DNA from: Lachnospiraceae bacterium UBA3804
GTDB taxonomy: Bacteria; Bacillota; Clostridia; Lachnospirales; Lachnospiraceae
Direction of reading: 5' to 3'
Assembly: GCA_002368665.1 (NCBI GenBank)
Contig: DFEK01000008.1
Span: 276,315-340,314 of the forward strand
DNA: 64,000 nt
Shown here: positions 52,342 through 62,211 of the stretch, in pieces
How the letters are laid out: each line of letters begins with the position of its first letter
Numbering within the stretch: the first letter of the stretch is position 1
The notes under the pieces: generated by a model
What the model saw: only the letters and a program-made list of their open reading frames with translations
Told to the model about the DNA's origin: nothing
Databases searched by the model: none
Position numbers and translations under genes: made by a program

Positions 52342-53478
52342 TTAATACTGAACGCCGCAGACTTTCCAGCCGTTAGCGGTTTTGATGCAGTAGAAGCGAC
52401 ACTCCGTGGTCACGTTTTTCTCCTGCGTACCGTATAATAATAATACCTGTTCAATGTTCAATTGGCAATAGAAATGCTCATCATCATAGGGATTAAATTC
52501 AATGACTTTGGTCTCTTCACTTTGGATTCTGTGCCAGGGATAATACTTTCTGGTTTCGCCGTATTCCACCATCTGAAGCATTGTTGTCGCATCACCGGTA
52601 AAGTACTGGGAAGCGGCCTCTCTGGAGGCATCGTTGGAAACGTAATGCGTATAGGTAATGGCGGCTTTTTCGACGAAGGCAAGCATTTCCTCTTCGGTTT
52701 CCTTGGATGCACTGAAGAGTACCTGATACATACCAAGCTGAGTATTCATCTGCGGAATGATCTCGGAACCGTCTGCGCGTAGGGCTTTTACTTCGGGCTC
52801 TTCATAGAGACCTTCCACAAAGTAGTTGTTGATCTCGGGAAGTTCAATGGTGTCTTTAAAATAATCCTGTCCGGGGGCTTTCTCGCTCCGGTAGCAGTAG
52901 GAAGCGGCTACTTCGGTACCGTTTACCTGCAGCGAGTAGATGGAAGGACAGGAAACACGTACGGCATGCTGGGCTTCCGTGTAGAATTCAAAGTTTGCGA
53001 TGTCCCACTTGGGAAGTTTGTATTTCCGTTCTTCGGTAGAAGATTTTTTCAAAAGCATTTTGCCGATGATATAGCGGTCGGCAGTCAGGAAATACTCGGG
53101 CGAATCTTCGGTATAATCCGTTGTTTTTGCATAACTGATCTGTTTGTCGTTTACCAGAGTGGACATGTAACGGTACAGGTTTTCCTCGGTTTCAAACTCG
53201 GAAATGACGGGCTTTGCGCTCATCATTTCATAAACGGCCGACATATCACCGGACCGAATGGTTTCCACGGCGTCCTCCGCAACATGATGCGGAAGGGATG
53301 CCTGATATTCGGCTTCATAGGATTTGAGGTACTGATAGAATTTACCGACAAACAGAACAAGTGCCAGAATCAGAAAAGAAAACCAGATGCCCATAAAAAG
53401 AGCAAACGGATGGGATTTCTTAATTGTGGGATCCTCGGATAAGGGGACGATTTTCGGTGAACGGTAGTCGCCAGTCAT
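52342..53478 (-). CDS. Single-pass membrane protein of unknown function
   Basis: A 378-residue protein with one N-terminal helix (about 30-50) and a large extracytoplasmic domain. No family is recognised. The domain has alternating helix and strand segments, ending WKVCGVQY, and could be an NTF2- or cystatin-like fold. The ATG at 53478 follows GGAGGG by eight bases; the TTG one codon earlier is less likely. It directly follows the NAGPA-type gene. Confidence 0.6.
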   Translation of the reverse strand: MTGDYRSPKIVPLSEDPTIKKSHPFALFMGIWFSFLILALVLFVGKFYQYLKSYEAEYQASLPHHVAEDAVETIRSGDMSAVYEMMSAKPVISEFETEENLYRYMSTLVNDKQISYAKTTDYTEDSPEYFLTADRYIIGKMLLKKSSTEERKYKLPKWDIANFEFYTEAQHAVRVSCPSIYSLQVNGTEVAASYCYRSEKAPGQDYFKDTIELPEINNYFVEGLYEEPEVKALRADGSEIIPQMNTQLGMYQVLFSASKETEEEMLAFVEKAAITYTHYVSNDASREAASQYFTGDATTMLQMVEYGETRKYYPWHRIQSEETKVIEFNPYDDEHFYCQLNIEQVLLLYGTQEKNVTTECRFYCIKTANGWKVCGVQY

Positions 53479-53481
53479 CAA

Positions 53482-54540
53482 TCAGTCCCTCCGTTCCACG
53501 ATGAATGCCGTAGGCATTTTACGATTTCTCATGGTACAGCTGGAAACGATCTCCTCGCCGTTATATACCATGGAAGAGGACATACCACCGTCTAAGTTTG
53601 CGGCATTTACCGCACCGTAGTCTTCCATAACCGTAACCAGATCGGCCATGGAGGCACCGAGTGAAGTGGTCTGTCTTCCTTCGATTACCAGAAGTAAAAC
53701 GGCACCGTCTGCGCGCTGGCCGATGGCGGTACGGGGATTCAGACCCGAACCGGAGCCAGCCATATGTGCGGATTTGCCGTTTACGATCAAAGCGGGACCA
53801 AAGGATACCGCATCGCGGATTCCGATGGATTGCGCATAACCTGCGGTCATTCTACCGACCACAAGAACATTGTCATTATTGAAACCATAGACTTCATAGG
53901 TGGTTCCGGGATCGCCCATGCGAAGAACACCTTCGCTGAAAACGATACCCTGTGGCATTCCGCCGGTACCGATACCGGCTTCGTCATCGTATTTGCCACC
54001 GTTGATTCCGCCGACGGCATCATATTTCTCTACCAGTTCCGGAAGCGTTTTGCCGGGGGAACTGATTCCGTAATGATCGATCGTAGCCACCTTCACACGG
54101 GAGGGATCGAAAACAACCATCATCTTTCCGCGGTAGGTCGGACCGTGTACATCATATACCGTAATTCCGTCTCCGTCGGGGTCTTCCGGATTGGAAGCCT
54201 TGGAACTTGCATTACCGAGTGCGGAAGAGTCCGCATTGGTATCGGCAATCTGGATCAGATTGGTATCTGTAATCTCATCGAATCCCTTGGTGGAATTCTT
54301 CGCCATAATCTTATCGACTTCATCGGGTGTCAGATATAAATCGACCAGAACACCGCCCACGCTGGATTCTTTGGCCGAGGAGACAAACAGATCACGAAAA
54401 CGCGGAGAAGGACCTTTGTGAATGTAGTAAAGAAGCACAAAAAAAGCAACGAGAATCAGTATTACCGTTCCCGCGAACCATAGTAGGAAATTCAAAATTC
54501 CGACCGCAATTTTCGGCTTTCTCGATCGTGATCTTTTCAT
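53482..54540 (-). CDS. Phosphodiester glycosidase (NAGPA/DUF2233 domain) membrane-anchored protein
   Basis: A 352-residue protein with an N-terminal helix (about 15-38) and an extracellular NAGPA domain. It has AVGGINGGKYDDE, SFGPALIVNGK, NPRTAIGQRADGAVLLLVIEGRQ and AVNAANLDGGMSSSMVYNGE, all typical. Relatives remove GlcNAc from phosphodiesters, and bacterial forms act on cell-wall teichoic acid or polysaccharide. Start ATG at 54540, divergent from a GGDEF gene; no strong ribosome binding site is seen. Confidence 0.87.
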   Translation of the reverse strand: MKRSRSRKPKIAVGILNFLLWFAGTVILILVAFFVLLYYIHKGPSPRFRDLFVSSAKESSVGGVLVDLYLTPDEVDKIMAKNSTKGFDEITDTNLIQIADTNADSSALGNASSKASNPEDPDGDGITVYDVHGPTYRGKMMVVFDPSRVKVATIDHYGISSPGKTLPELVEKYDAVGGINGGKYDDEAGIGTGGMPQGIVFSEGVLRMGDPGTTYEVYGFNNDNVLVVGRMTAGYAQSIGIRDAVSFGPALIVNGKSAHMAGSGSGLNPRTAIGQRADGAVLLLVIEGRQTTSLGASMADLVTVMEDYGAVNAANLDGGMSSSMVYNGEEIVSSCTMRNRKMPTAFIVERRD

Positions 54541-54696
54541 ACATTATTAATTTACCATATCTTGTGGTTGAATACAAGAAAAAAGGCAAAAAACCACAAG
54601 AAAACAAAAATTTACCTTACTAAATTAGTGACAAAAAAAACATATTATAATAAAATATATACTGTATGGGTATGCATACCCTCGGGGGTTAATCAG

Positions 54697-55794
54697 ATGT
54701 CAAATTTTAAGCATTATATCGATGGAATTAAAAACGGCGAAAGTTTCTTTAACGAAACATTTAAGTTGAATCTTATGCTGAACACACTCTGTGTGATTCA
54801 TGCGATTTATGCAATTCTTTTATTCTCCTTTGATTTCCGCTCACTTGGAATATATGTAGTGGTTACCGCGGTTTTCTATCAGGTTATCCGATTGTTTGTT
54901 TCCAAAGGAGCATACCGTCTGATTATTTTGTTAAGCTGTGGTGAAGTATGGCTCTTTGCCGCTGTTTTGGAAGTGGCTCTCGGAAGAGGAGCGAATTTCT
55001 CTTTCCTGATCCTTGCAACGATTCCAGCGGTTTTCTATTTTGCTCTTTCCTGGGGTATTTATAAGAACAAAGAGCTGGTCAGCCTTTTGTTCTCCATTGT
55101 GGCAATGGTTGAATATACCGGACTGTATGTGTATAACATCATTCATCCGAAGGCAATTGTTGAAACCAAGCAGTATATGGACATTACACTTACTTCATAC
55201 AATTATGCCGTCGGCTTCCTGGTAATGGTTGGCTTCCTCATGCTTCTGCATTGGGATATGGCGCAGAAGACATCCACCCTTTCGAATAAAAACGTGGAAC
55301 TTAACGATGAGGCAACCAAGGATCCGCTTACCGGACTTTTCAACCGTCGTTTCATGAACCAAAACCTTGAGGAGAAGGTTGACAGACTTCTCGAAGAGGG
55401 ACGGATTTTCGGACTGATTATCTGCGATATCGATAATTTCAAAAAGGTAAACGACACCTTCGGACATGAATCCGGAGATGACGTTTTGGTCAATACCGCA
55501 AGAGTGTTAATGAGTTCCCTTCGTGAGAACGACGTGGTATGTCGTTGGGGCGGTGAGGAATTCTTAATCGCCATTGACGGAAACAAGAAGATTACCGTGG
55601 ATGTTGCGGAACGTATCCGATCCATGATCGAAGATATGGTTGTGGTATCGCACGGATACAGCATTAAGATCACAATGACCTTCGGTGTTTGCGAATCCAT
55701 ACCCGGATTAAACGTGGATAAACTGGTTGAAATCGCTGACCAGAGATTATATAAGGGAAAACAGAACGGAAAGAACCAGGTTGTTTTCGAATAA
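54697..55794 (+). CDS. Membrane GGDEF protein (putative diguanylate cyclase)
   Basis: A 365-residue protein. Residues about 25-190 form six membrane helices of an unnamed input domain. The GGDEF domain follows: DPLTGLFNRRFM (about 209), CDIDNFKKVNDTFGH and active-site RWGGEEF (about 283-289). No I-site RxxD is clear. The ATG at 54697 is preceded by CGGGGGT; the in-frame ATG at 54562 would add a basic tail over the promoter region (TATAAT at 54646-54651). It makes c-di-GMP if active. Confidence 0.9.
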   Translation: MSNFKHYIDGIKNGESFFNETFKLNLMLNTLCVIHAIYAILLFSFDFRSLGIYVVVTAVFYQVIRLFVSKGAYRLIILLSCGEVWLFAAVLEVALGRGANFSFLILATIPAVFYFALSWGIYKNKELVSLLFSIVAMVEYTGLYVYNIIHPKAIVETKQYMDITLTSYNYAVGFLVMVGFLMLLHWDMAQKTSTLSNKNVELNDEATKDPLTGLFNRRFMNQNLEEKVDRLLEEGRIFGLIICDIDNFKKVNDTFGHESGDDVLVNTARVLMSSLRENDVVCRWGGEEFLIAIDGNKKITVDVAERIRSMIEDMVVVSHGYSIKITMTFGVCESIPGLNVDKLVEIADQRLYKGKQNGKNQVVFE

Positions 55795-55832
55795 TGGGAT
55801 TGAATGGGATAAAGTAGTAAGAGGATGAAGTT

Positions 55833-58800
55833 ATGAAAAATGAGAAGATGAACATCCGCAAAAGAATGAAAGAAACACTGGCACTGGCATTGAGCCTTTT
55901 GATGGTGCTCAGTGTAATCTGTGTTCCGATTCGTACGGCTGCTGCACCGAGTATTCCCACGGGGCAATATTTCTTTGAAGGTGATGAAGTATCGTTTACG
56001 GACGAGGATTATTATATCTTTACTTATGCTCCTGCGGCAAAGTCAAACGGTGGCGGAATCAACATAATCAATCCGTCCGAGGCTGCGGTCACCATCTCCG
56101 GAGGCGGACAGTGGTATGCCCGGGGTGCTAAGATCGAGTTTCCGCATTACGATGATGCGGATCTTCCGAACCACGGAAGTTTAAAATCCATTTATACCTA
56201 TAACGGTTACAACTGGACCGCTACCGTGGATGGAGAGGAATGTTATATGGTTGATTTCCTGGAGTATTCCGGAATAAAGGTTTTGTTGTTGGATTCCGCG
56301 GGAACGCTGCAGGCAACCCAGTATGGATACTATATTTACGCTGAAAACAATCCTGAGAACGGAACGGCTGATACTCCGGTCTGGGAGGATGCTTACCCGA
56401 TCAGCATAGAAGATGATCCGACCTATGGCGAGAACATCGGCTGGTCTACCAACAGTGCTTATGTGGATAAAACATCGGCCGGATATTTTACCGGTGTGGA
56501 AGGTGAGATTTCCATCGATGACGTTCTGACTTATCTGTCTGCCGGAACATTGACGCTTTACCCGATTTATGACTATGCGGATCCGGCAACTCCTTTATCG
56601 GTTTCCCTGGATAGTGAGTATGCTCTGGAAGATGTGGACAGCATCAGCCCGACAATCACCGGAACCAGAGCGGAAGATGACAATCTGACGATTGAGTTTT
56701 ACAAGGACGGCGAAGATGCCCCTCTTGCAGACAATAAAATTACGGAAGCGGGACAGTATGAGGTCCGCGTCAGTGTACCGGCGGTTTCTTCGGAATTAAA
56801 TGCTGACGGCGAACTCGTAAGCCGCGGTCTGGTTGCGGAAGAAGCCACGGCCTCGTTTAAAGTCGTGGAGAGTGCGAAAGTGACCACGGAACCCAAGGCA
56901 AATACACTTTCCTATACGGGAGAAGAGCAGGAGCTGCTTACCGCGGGTGACTCCGACCAGGGTGTTTTGTACTACTGGATTGACGGACCGGATTCACTTC
57001 CGTCGACGAACGTTCCCAAGGCAACGGCTGTCGGCACCTATTCGGTGAAGTATTATGTCATGGGCGTGGACGAATACGGAAATTCTCCGACCTACACGAT
57101 AGAAGCTTCCATCAGGCCCAAAACCATCGGTCTTAACTGGAGTGATACCGAATTTGTTTATGACGGGGAAGATCATCTTCCTTCCGTAACGGCTACCGGT
57201 GTGGTAGACGGAGAAACCTGTGATGTTACGGTAACGGGTGCTGCAAGAACGGTCGGTACGCATGCGGCAACCGCAACAGAAGTTTCCAATGACAATTACA
57301 AATTACCGGCTGCCAATACAACAACCTTTACGATCTCATCCGCAGATCCGACTTATGTTCTTCCGGAAGCAAATGATCTTACCTATGACGGAACGGCACA
57401 GGAACTGGTATCCGGAGGAGAAGCAGAGGGCGGTCATTTTGAATACAGTACGACCGAGACCGGAACTTATTCCGAAACGGTACCGACTGCAACGAATGCA
57501 GGCACATATAGCGTATGGGTAAAGGTTGTCGGTGATGCAAACCATAATGACACAGATCCCGTTGAAATTGAAGCTTCCATTGCAAAGAAGACCATTGGAC
57601 TCAGATGGTCGGATACAACGTTTGAATATGACGGAGAAGAACATGTTCCGACTGCAACCGCAACCGATGTGGCAAGCGGCGATACGATTAATGTTACGGT
57701 GACCGGAGCCCAGACGGATGCCGGAAATTATACCGCAACGGCTACCGCAATTTCGGGAACCGGAAGCGCGAATTATGAATTGCCCGCAACGGTTACAACA
57801 GAATTTGAAATTACCAGGGCAGATGCGCTTTGGACTGTTGAACCCGCAGCGAAAACAGGTCTTAAATATGCGAAAGAATATCTTGAACTTGTAACGGCAG
57901 GTACAACCGAAGACGGTACGGTTCAGTATGCACTCCAGGGAACTACCGGAGATGCAAACTGGGGCAGTGATATTCCGACAAGAGCGTATGCCGGAACTTA
58001 TACCGTTCTGTACCGGATTGTCGGAGATGACAATCATAACGATTCCGATACGGGAAGTGTTGAGGTAACCATCGCCAAGGGTGACGGTGATCTAGACGGT
58101 ATCGAGCCCGCAGATGATCTTGTCTATGATGGTACGGAGCAGACATTGTTCTTGGCATATTCCGCACCCGGAGAATTTGCTCCGAGCCCTTACAATATCG
58201 TATACAGTACGGACGGCGGAACAACCTTTACGGATACGATGCCGAAGCGTACGGATGCCGATACATATTCCGTAGTGGCCAAAAGACTGGAAACCGCGGA
58301 TACGCTTGAATCCGATCCCGTAACATTTGAAATCACCATCGAGCCTGCTGAAGCGGGAGTATTATGGGATGAAACCACACTGAACTTTACCTATGACGGA
58401 TTGATGCATAAGCCGACCGCTGCGGCTACAGGCTTACTGGACGGCGATACCGCTACGATTACCGTAACCGGTGAGAAAGCAGATGCAGGCACGTATACGG
58501 CTACGGCAAGCGAGATTTCAAATACGAATTACAAGCTGTCGGGAACTACGACAACTTCATTTACGATCGGTAAAATTCCCGCCACAATCACAACGGCACC
58601 CGTTGCAAAGGAACTGACCGAAAACGGCAGCGAACAGGCACTGGTGGAAGCCGGTGCGGTAAACGGCGGAAGCATGTATTATGCATTGTCCGAAACGGGA
58701 ACCTATTCCACAGCCGTTCCCAAGGCTAAGAATGCAGGTACCTACACGGTATGGTTCAAGGCGGTCGGAGACGGAAATCATACGGACTCCGAGGGCGCAT

Positions 58801-59768
58801 ATGTTACGGTTACCGTAAAGAGCGGACCGAAGCAGCCTGTGAAAGAGAAAGCAAACGGATCCATCAGCATTTCCATGGGAAGCTTTATATTCGGCGGAGC
58901 GGCAACATCCCCGACGGTTACTTCCTCAACGCATGATGCATCCAAAGCAACCATCAGTTATAAACCGGCCGGAGCACCGGATTCGGCATATACCGCAAAC
59001 AAACCTACGCTTGTAGGTGATTATACGGTGCGCGCATCCGTTTCCGAGAATGATAATTACAAGGGATGTTCCAATACGGCGAACTTCTCCATTTCCTATT
59101 TGCCCGTTCCGGACGGCTCTTATGAAATTACCGGCGAGGAAGGCAACGGAGGATGGTATGTATCCGAAGTAAAACTGACTCCCGCGGCCGGATATGAGAT
59201 TTCCGTCGGAAACAGATCCGCATTTACGACCAATGCGGTTGTATTAAGCGAGGAAATGGCCGGAACTCCGTTTTATATCCGTAAAACCCAGACCGGAGAA
59301 CAGACTGCCGGAATCACGCTTGCATCCATGCGAATCGATGCGGAGAAGCCGCAGTTGGAAATGGAAGAGAATCAGATCTACTATTCCGATGAAGAAGGTC
59401 TTTTGATTGCCATGGCCAAGGATAAGAACTTCAACAAGGTCTATATCGACGGAAGAGAAGTGGATGTAAGAGATGACGGAAACGGCTATAAGATTTTTGA
59501 TCTGCCGGTCGGAAAGAAAAAGATTCCGGTCAGAATCAAAGTTGTGGATCTTGCCGGAAACGAAATCGACATGTCCGTTGTAACTGCTCCGGAATGGTTA
59601 AAGACCGGAGTGATCCGCGAAGGCGACCTTTATCTGGAGACTGCCACAGCATACAAGACACCGGAAGGAAAAGCAGTCTGGATGAACAATTACGAGTCGA
59701 CCAAATACATGGGCGGTATTACCTTCTACGCAAAAGAAGAAAAAGATTATACATTCCATAAAGAATAA
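55833..59768 (+). CDS. Large secreted protein with alternating MBG/YDG-like repeats
   Basis: A 1311-residue exported protein with a long signal peptide (about 1-38, ending TAAAAP). The N-terminal ~320 residues are not recognised. Residues about 345-1000 alternate two Ig-like module types: type A such as KKTIGLNWSDTEFVYDGEDH (three copies) and type B with LTYDGTAQELVSGG and AGTYSVWVKVVGDANHND (about five copies), as in MBG/YDG surface repeats. A further Ig-like region and a small C-terminal domain follow. No LPXTG, anchor helix or dockerin is seen. It is the first of three closely spaced genes with a FecR-domain protein. Confidence 0.8.
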   Translation: MKNEKMNIRKRMKETLALALSLLMVLSVICVPIRTAAAPSIPTGQYFFEGDEVSFTDEDYYIFTYAPAAKSNGGGINIINPSEAAVTISGGGQWYARGAKIEFPHYDDADLPNHGSLKSIYTYNGYNWTATVDGEECYMVDFLEYSGIKVLLLDSAGTLQATQYGYYIYAENNPENGTADTPVWEDAYPISIEDDPTYGENIGWSTNSAYVDKTSAGYFTGVEGEISIDDVLTYLSAGTLTLYPIYDYADPATPLSVSLDSEYALEDVDSISPTITGTRAEDDNLTIEFYKDGEDAPLADNKITEAGQYEVRVSVPAVSSELNADGELVSRGLVAEEATASFKVVESAKVTTEPKANTLSYTGEEQELLTAGDSDQGVLYYWIDGPDSLPSTNVPKATAVGTYSVKYYVMGVDEYGNSPTYTIEASIRPKTIGLNWSDTEFVYDGEDHLPSVTATGVVDGETCDVTVTGAARTVGTHAATATEVSNDNYKLPAANTTTFTISSADPTYVLPEANDLTYDGTAQELVSGGEAEGGHFEYSTTETGTYSETVPTATNAGTYSVWVKVVGDANHNDTDPVEIEASIAKKTIGLRWSDTTFEYDGEEHVPTATATDVASGDTINVTVTGAQTDAGNYTATATAISGTGSANYELPATVTTEFEITRADALWTVEPAAKTGLKYAKEYLELVTAGTTEDGTVQYALQGTTGDANWGSDIPTRAYAGTYTVLYRIVGDDNHNDSDTGSVEVTIAKGDGDLDGIEPADDLVYDGTEQTLFLAYSAPGEFAPSPYNIVYSTDGGTTFTDTMPKRTDADTYSVVAKRLETADTLESDPVTFEITIEPAEAGVLWDETTLNFTYDGLMHKPTAAATGLLDGDTATITVTGEKADAGTYTATASEISNTNYKLSGTTTTSFTIGKIPATITTAPVAKELTENGSEQALVEAGAVNGGSMYYALSETGTYSTAVPKAKNAGTYTVWFKAVGDGNHTDSEGAYVTVTVKSGPKQPVKEKANGSISISMGSFIFGGAATSPTVTSSTHDASKATISYKPAGAPDSAYTANKPTLVGDYTVRASVSENDNYKGCSNTANFSISYLPVPDGSYEITGEEGNGGWYVSEVKLTPAAGYEISVGNRSAFTTNAVVLSEEMAGTPFYIRKTQTGEQTAGITLASMRIDAEKPQLEMEENQIYYSDEEGLLIAMAKDKNFNKVYIDGREVDVRDDGNGYKIFDLPVGKKKIPVRIKVVDLAGNEIDMSVVTAPEWLKTGVIREGDLYLETATAYKTPEGKAVWMNNYESTKYMGGITFYAKEEKDYTFHKE

Positions 59769-59780
59769 AGGGATTGAAGG

Positions 59781-60788
59781 ATGAAAAAGGGAGCAGTAAT
59801 CGGAATTATTGTCGGAGCATTTGTTGTGATTGCCGGAGTTGTGGCAGCACTTCTGATCTTCAAGAATAAAAAAAGCGACGCATATCGTGTCATCAAAGTC
59901 ATGAGAGCACAAGGCCACAGTACGGTTTCCAGAGGTGAAATCGACGATCTGGAAGCGTATGAGGGTATGGCCCTGCAAAGCGGTGACTGCGTTCATGTGG
60001 ACGGAAACAGTTCGCTTGTTTTGATGATGGATGAGGATAAGCTTGCGTATGTGGAGCAGAATACGGACTTTTCTCTGGTGGCGGAAGGAAGTGCAAAGGA
60101 TTCCAGAACCAGGATTGAGTTAACCAAAGGTGCACTGACCTGTGAAATCCGAAACGAATTAAATGCGGAATCCACGTATGAAGTCAATACACCGAACTCC
60201 ACCATGGCGGTCAGAGGTACCAGTTTCCGCCTGGAAGTTACCAATGTCGAGACCATCAAGAAAGTGCTGGAAAGCAGCGCTGTTCAGCCGTCCATGCTCT
60301 TTATGGCCAAGACCCTCGACAGTTCCGGAATCAAGGGCTTAAATACCATTACACGTCTTACCGTAACCGATGGTACGGTAGCCGTTCAGTTGCATGATGA
60401 AAACGGAAATCCCGTCGGGGATGAAATCCTCTTTGATGCCGATACCGATGTTTTAATCGGCGGAAGTGATTCCAACAGCTGTATTATTAAGGAGATCACG
60501 GGTATCGATCCGAGCACCTTCCCGGACATCACCATTGAGTTCTTTATCGAGATTGCAGAGGGAACCGGAAAGATGATCATCTCCATCAGTGATCTGAAAG
60601 ATGCGCTGGAGGAAGGAGATCATAATGTTACCTTCATGTACGGAGACAGTGTATTTGCAACACAGGTGGTTCCTCATGAGGGCCATTTGACGGAGCCGTT
60701 GTTTACTCCGACCGAAAACGGTTCGTGGGATGTCGATTTCTCACTTCCCGTGACGACGGATACCATGATCTACTGGGAAGCAAAGTAA
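59781..60788 (+). CDS. FecR-domain membrane protein
   Basis: A 335-residue protein with one N-terminal helix (about 6-30) and an extracellular FecR-like domain: ALQSGDCVHVDGNSSLVLMMD, RIELTKGALTCEI and TPNSTMAVRGTSFRLEV (about 60-165). A beta-rich C-terminus follows. In other bacteria FecR-like domains sit next to CHASE2 proteins; one is encoded 2.6 kb downstream here. It starts 12 bases after the MBG-repeat gene and probably senses or anchors envelope material; that is inference. Confidence 0.82.
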   Translation: MKKGAVIGIIVGAFVVIAGVVAALLIFKNKKSDAYRVIKVMRAQGHSTVSRGEIDDLEAYEGMALQSGDCVHVDGNSSLVLMMDEDKLAYVEQNTDFSLVAEGSAKDSRTRIELTKGALTCEIRNELNAESTYEVNTPNSTMAVRGTSFRLEVTNVETIKKVLESSAVQPSMLFMAKTLDSSGIKGLNTITRLTVTDGTVAVQLHDENGNPVGDEILFDADTDVLIGGSDSNSCIIKEITGIDPSTFPDITIEFFIEIAEGTGKMIISISDLKDALEEGDHNVTFMYGDSVFATQVVPHEGHLTEPLFTPTENGSWDVDFSLPVTTDTMIYWEAK

Positions 60789-60807
60789 TCTGAAGCGGAG
60801 AGCGAAT

Positions 60808-62211
60808 GTGAAAAACCGCGGAAAGAAAGCATTTACCATCGTAATAACAGGAGTCCTTGCAGTACTTGGCTGCATAGGACTCCTTTTTGTGTCTTCCTTT
60901 CTTTTACAGAGTTTTATTTTGAAAAATGCACAGGCCTCGGCTGACTATTTTAAGCAAAGCAATTTGTTTGAGGAAATGATCTCGAACCAGTCTGCGGTTA
61001 AAAGAGATAATTATGCCGACTGCATTTCTTTCTGCATTGCCTGGCATTTGGGCAATGAAAGCGGCTTGGAAGGCGCAGACGGAAGCAATGCACTTGTGCG
61101 CATTCTGAGGGCAGGATATACGCAGGAACTGCCGGAAAACGTCAATGACGGCTTTTACAGGGCTGTTTATGAAGGAGCACCGGCAAATGTAGCCTATTCC
61201 CGTTACTGGCACGGAGGTTCGGCATTCATTCGCTTATTCCTTCCCCTGGCAGGAGTGCAGGGAATGCGGATCGGATTGCTGGTTGCCGGAATCCTTTTAA
61301 ATCTTGCGTGGGTCGTTTATCTGATCATACGGCGGGAATATACCATGGGAATTGCGTATTTGCTTGGATGTTTTGCAGGGAAACTCTTCTTTGGTTATCT
61401 TTGCCTGGAATACGCGTTTGTATGCCTGTTTATTCCGATTTTTTCGTTTGCCGTATACCGGATCTTGGAAAAGGAAAAGAAAAAGAAAACGACCATGCCT
61501 TTGAGTGCACTTTTCCTGCTTTCGGGAATTCTGACCTGTTTCTTTGATTTCCTTACCGCGGAGACGCTTACTTTCACGGTTCCCGCCTTTGTTATGCTTG
61601 TTTATCTGACAAAGAAAAAACCCGCTTTAGTCAGCATAAAGGGCGAACTAAAGGATAAAGAAAGAAGAATGCTTTGGAAACGTTTTCTGAATAGCGGTCT
61701 TTTCTGGATGATGGGATATGCGGGAATGTTTGGTTTGAAGTGGGCTTTATCCGGTATTTTCCTCGGGAAAGAAGAACTTCAGACGGCGGCTTCCTATGCT
61801 CTCGAGCGATCGGTCGGAGAGGTTCATTTGACGCAGAATATGGCTTCACCGACGCTTTCGTTCTTCGATAGGATCCGTGAAGTCTTTGTGCGGAATTTTT
61901 CCTGCCTTTTGGGCCTTTCGGATAATTTAACAACTCCTGTACGGATTGTGATCCTCCTTGGCGTGGCAGCGGGAATCGGACTGCTTTGGTTTTTCCTTCG
62001 AAAACCCAAAGAAAAAGGGAAGAAAGAGGCTTCTTCCTTCCCGGTATTTCTTGCACTGTTCTTTATTCCGATTGTACGGTTTCTCGTGCTTTCGAACCAT
62101 TCGTACATGCACAGTTTCTTTACATACCGTGCATTGATGGTTTCCGTTATGGTGCTTAGTTTTCTGTTTCTTCGTTCGACTCTTCTGGATCGCTTTCTGG
62201 AAGCTCGCTGA
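60808..62211 (+). CDS. Polytopic membrane protein of unknown function
   Basis: A 467-residue protein with a GTG start (GCGGAG upstream), an N-terminal helix, an extracellular loop of about 90 residues, and about nine more helices. It has WHGGSAFIRLFLPL and YMHSFFTYRALM, a layout like glycosyltransferase-C or O-antigen-ligase-like membrane proteins, but no defining motif is found. It follows the FecR gene by 19 bases. Its last 56 bases overlap the convergent GGDEF gene. Confidence 0.65.
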   Translation: MKNRGKKAFTIVITGVLAVLGCIGLLFVSSFLLQSFILKNAQASADYFKQSNLFEEMISNQSAVKRDNYADCISFCIAWHLGNESGLEGADGSNALVRILRAGYTQELPENVNDGFYRAVYEGAPANVAYSRYWHGGSAFIRLFLPLAGVQGMRIGLLVAGILLNLAWVVYLIIRREYTMGIAYLLGCFAGKLFFGYLCLEYAFVCLFIPIFSFAVYRILEKEKKKKTTMPLSALFLLSGILTCFFDFLTAETLTFTVPAFVMLVYLTKKKPALVSIKGELKDKERRMLWKRFLNSGLFWMMGYAGMFGLKWALSGIFLGKEELQTAASYALERSVGEVHLTQNMASPTLSFFDRIREVFVRNFSCLLGLSDNLTTPVRIVILLGVAAGIGLLWFFLRKPKEKGKKEASSFPVFLALFFIPIVRFLVLSNHSYMHSFFTYRALMVSVMVLSFLFLRSTLLDRFLEAR

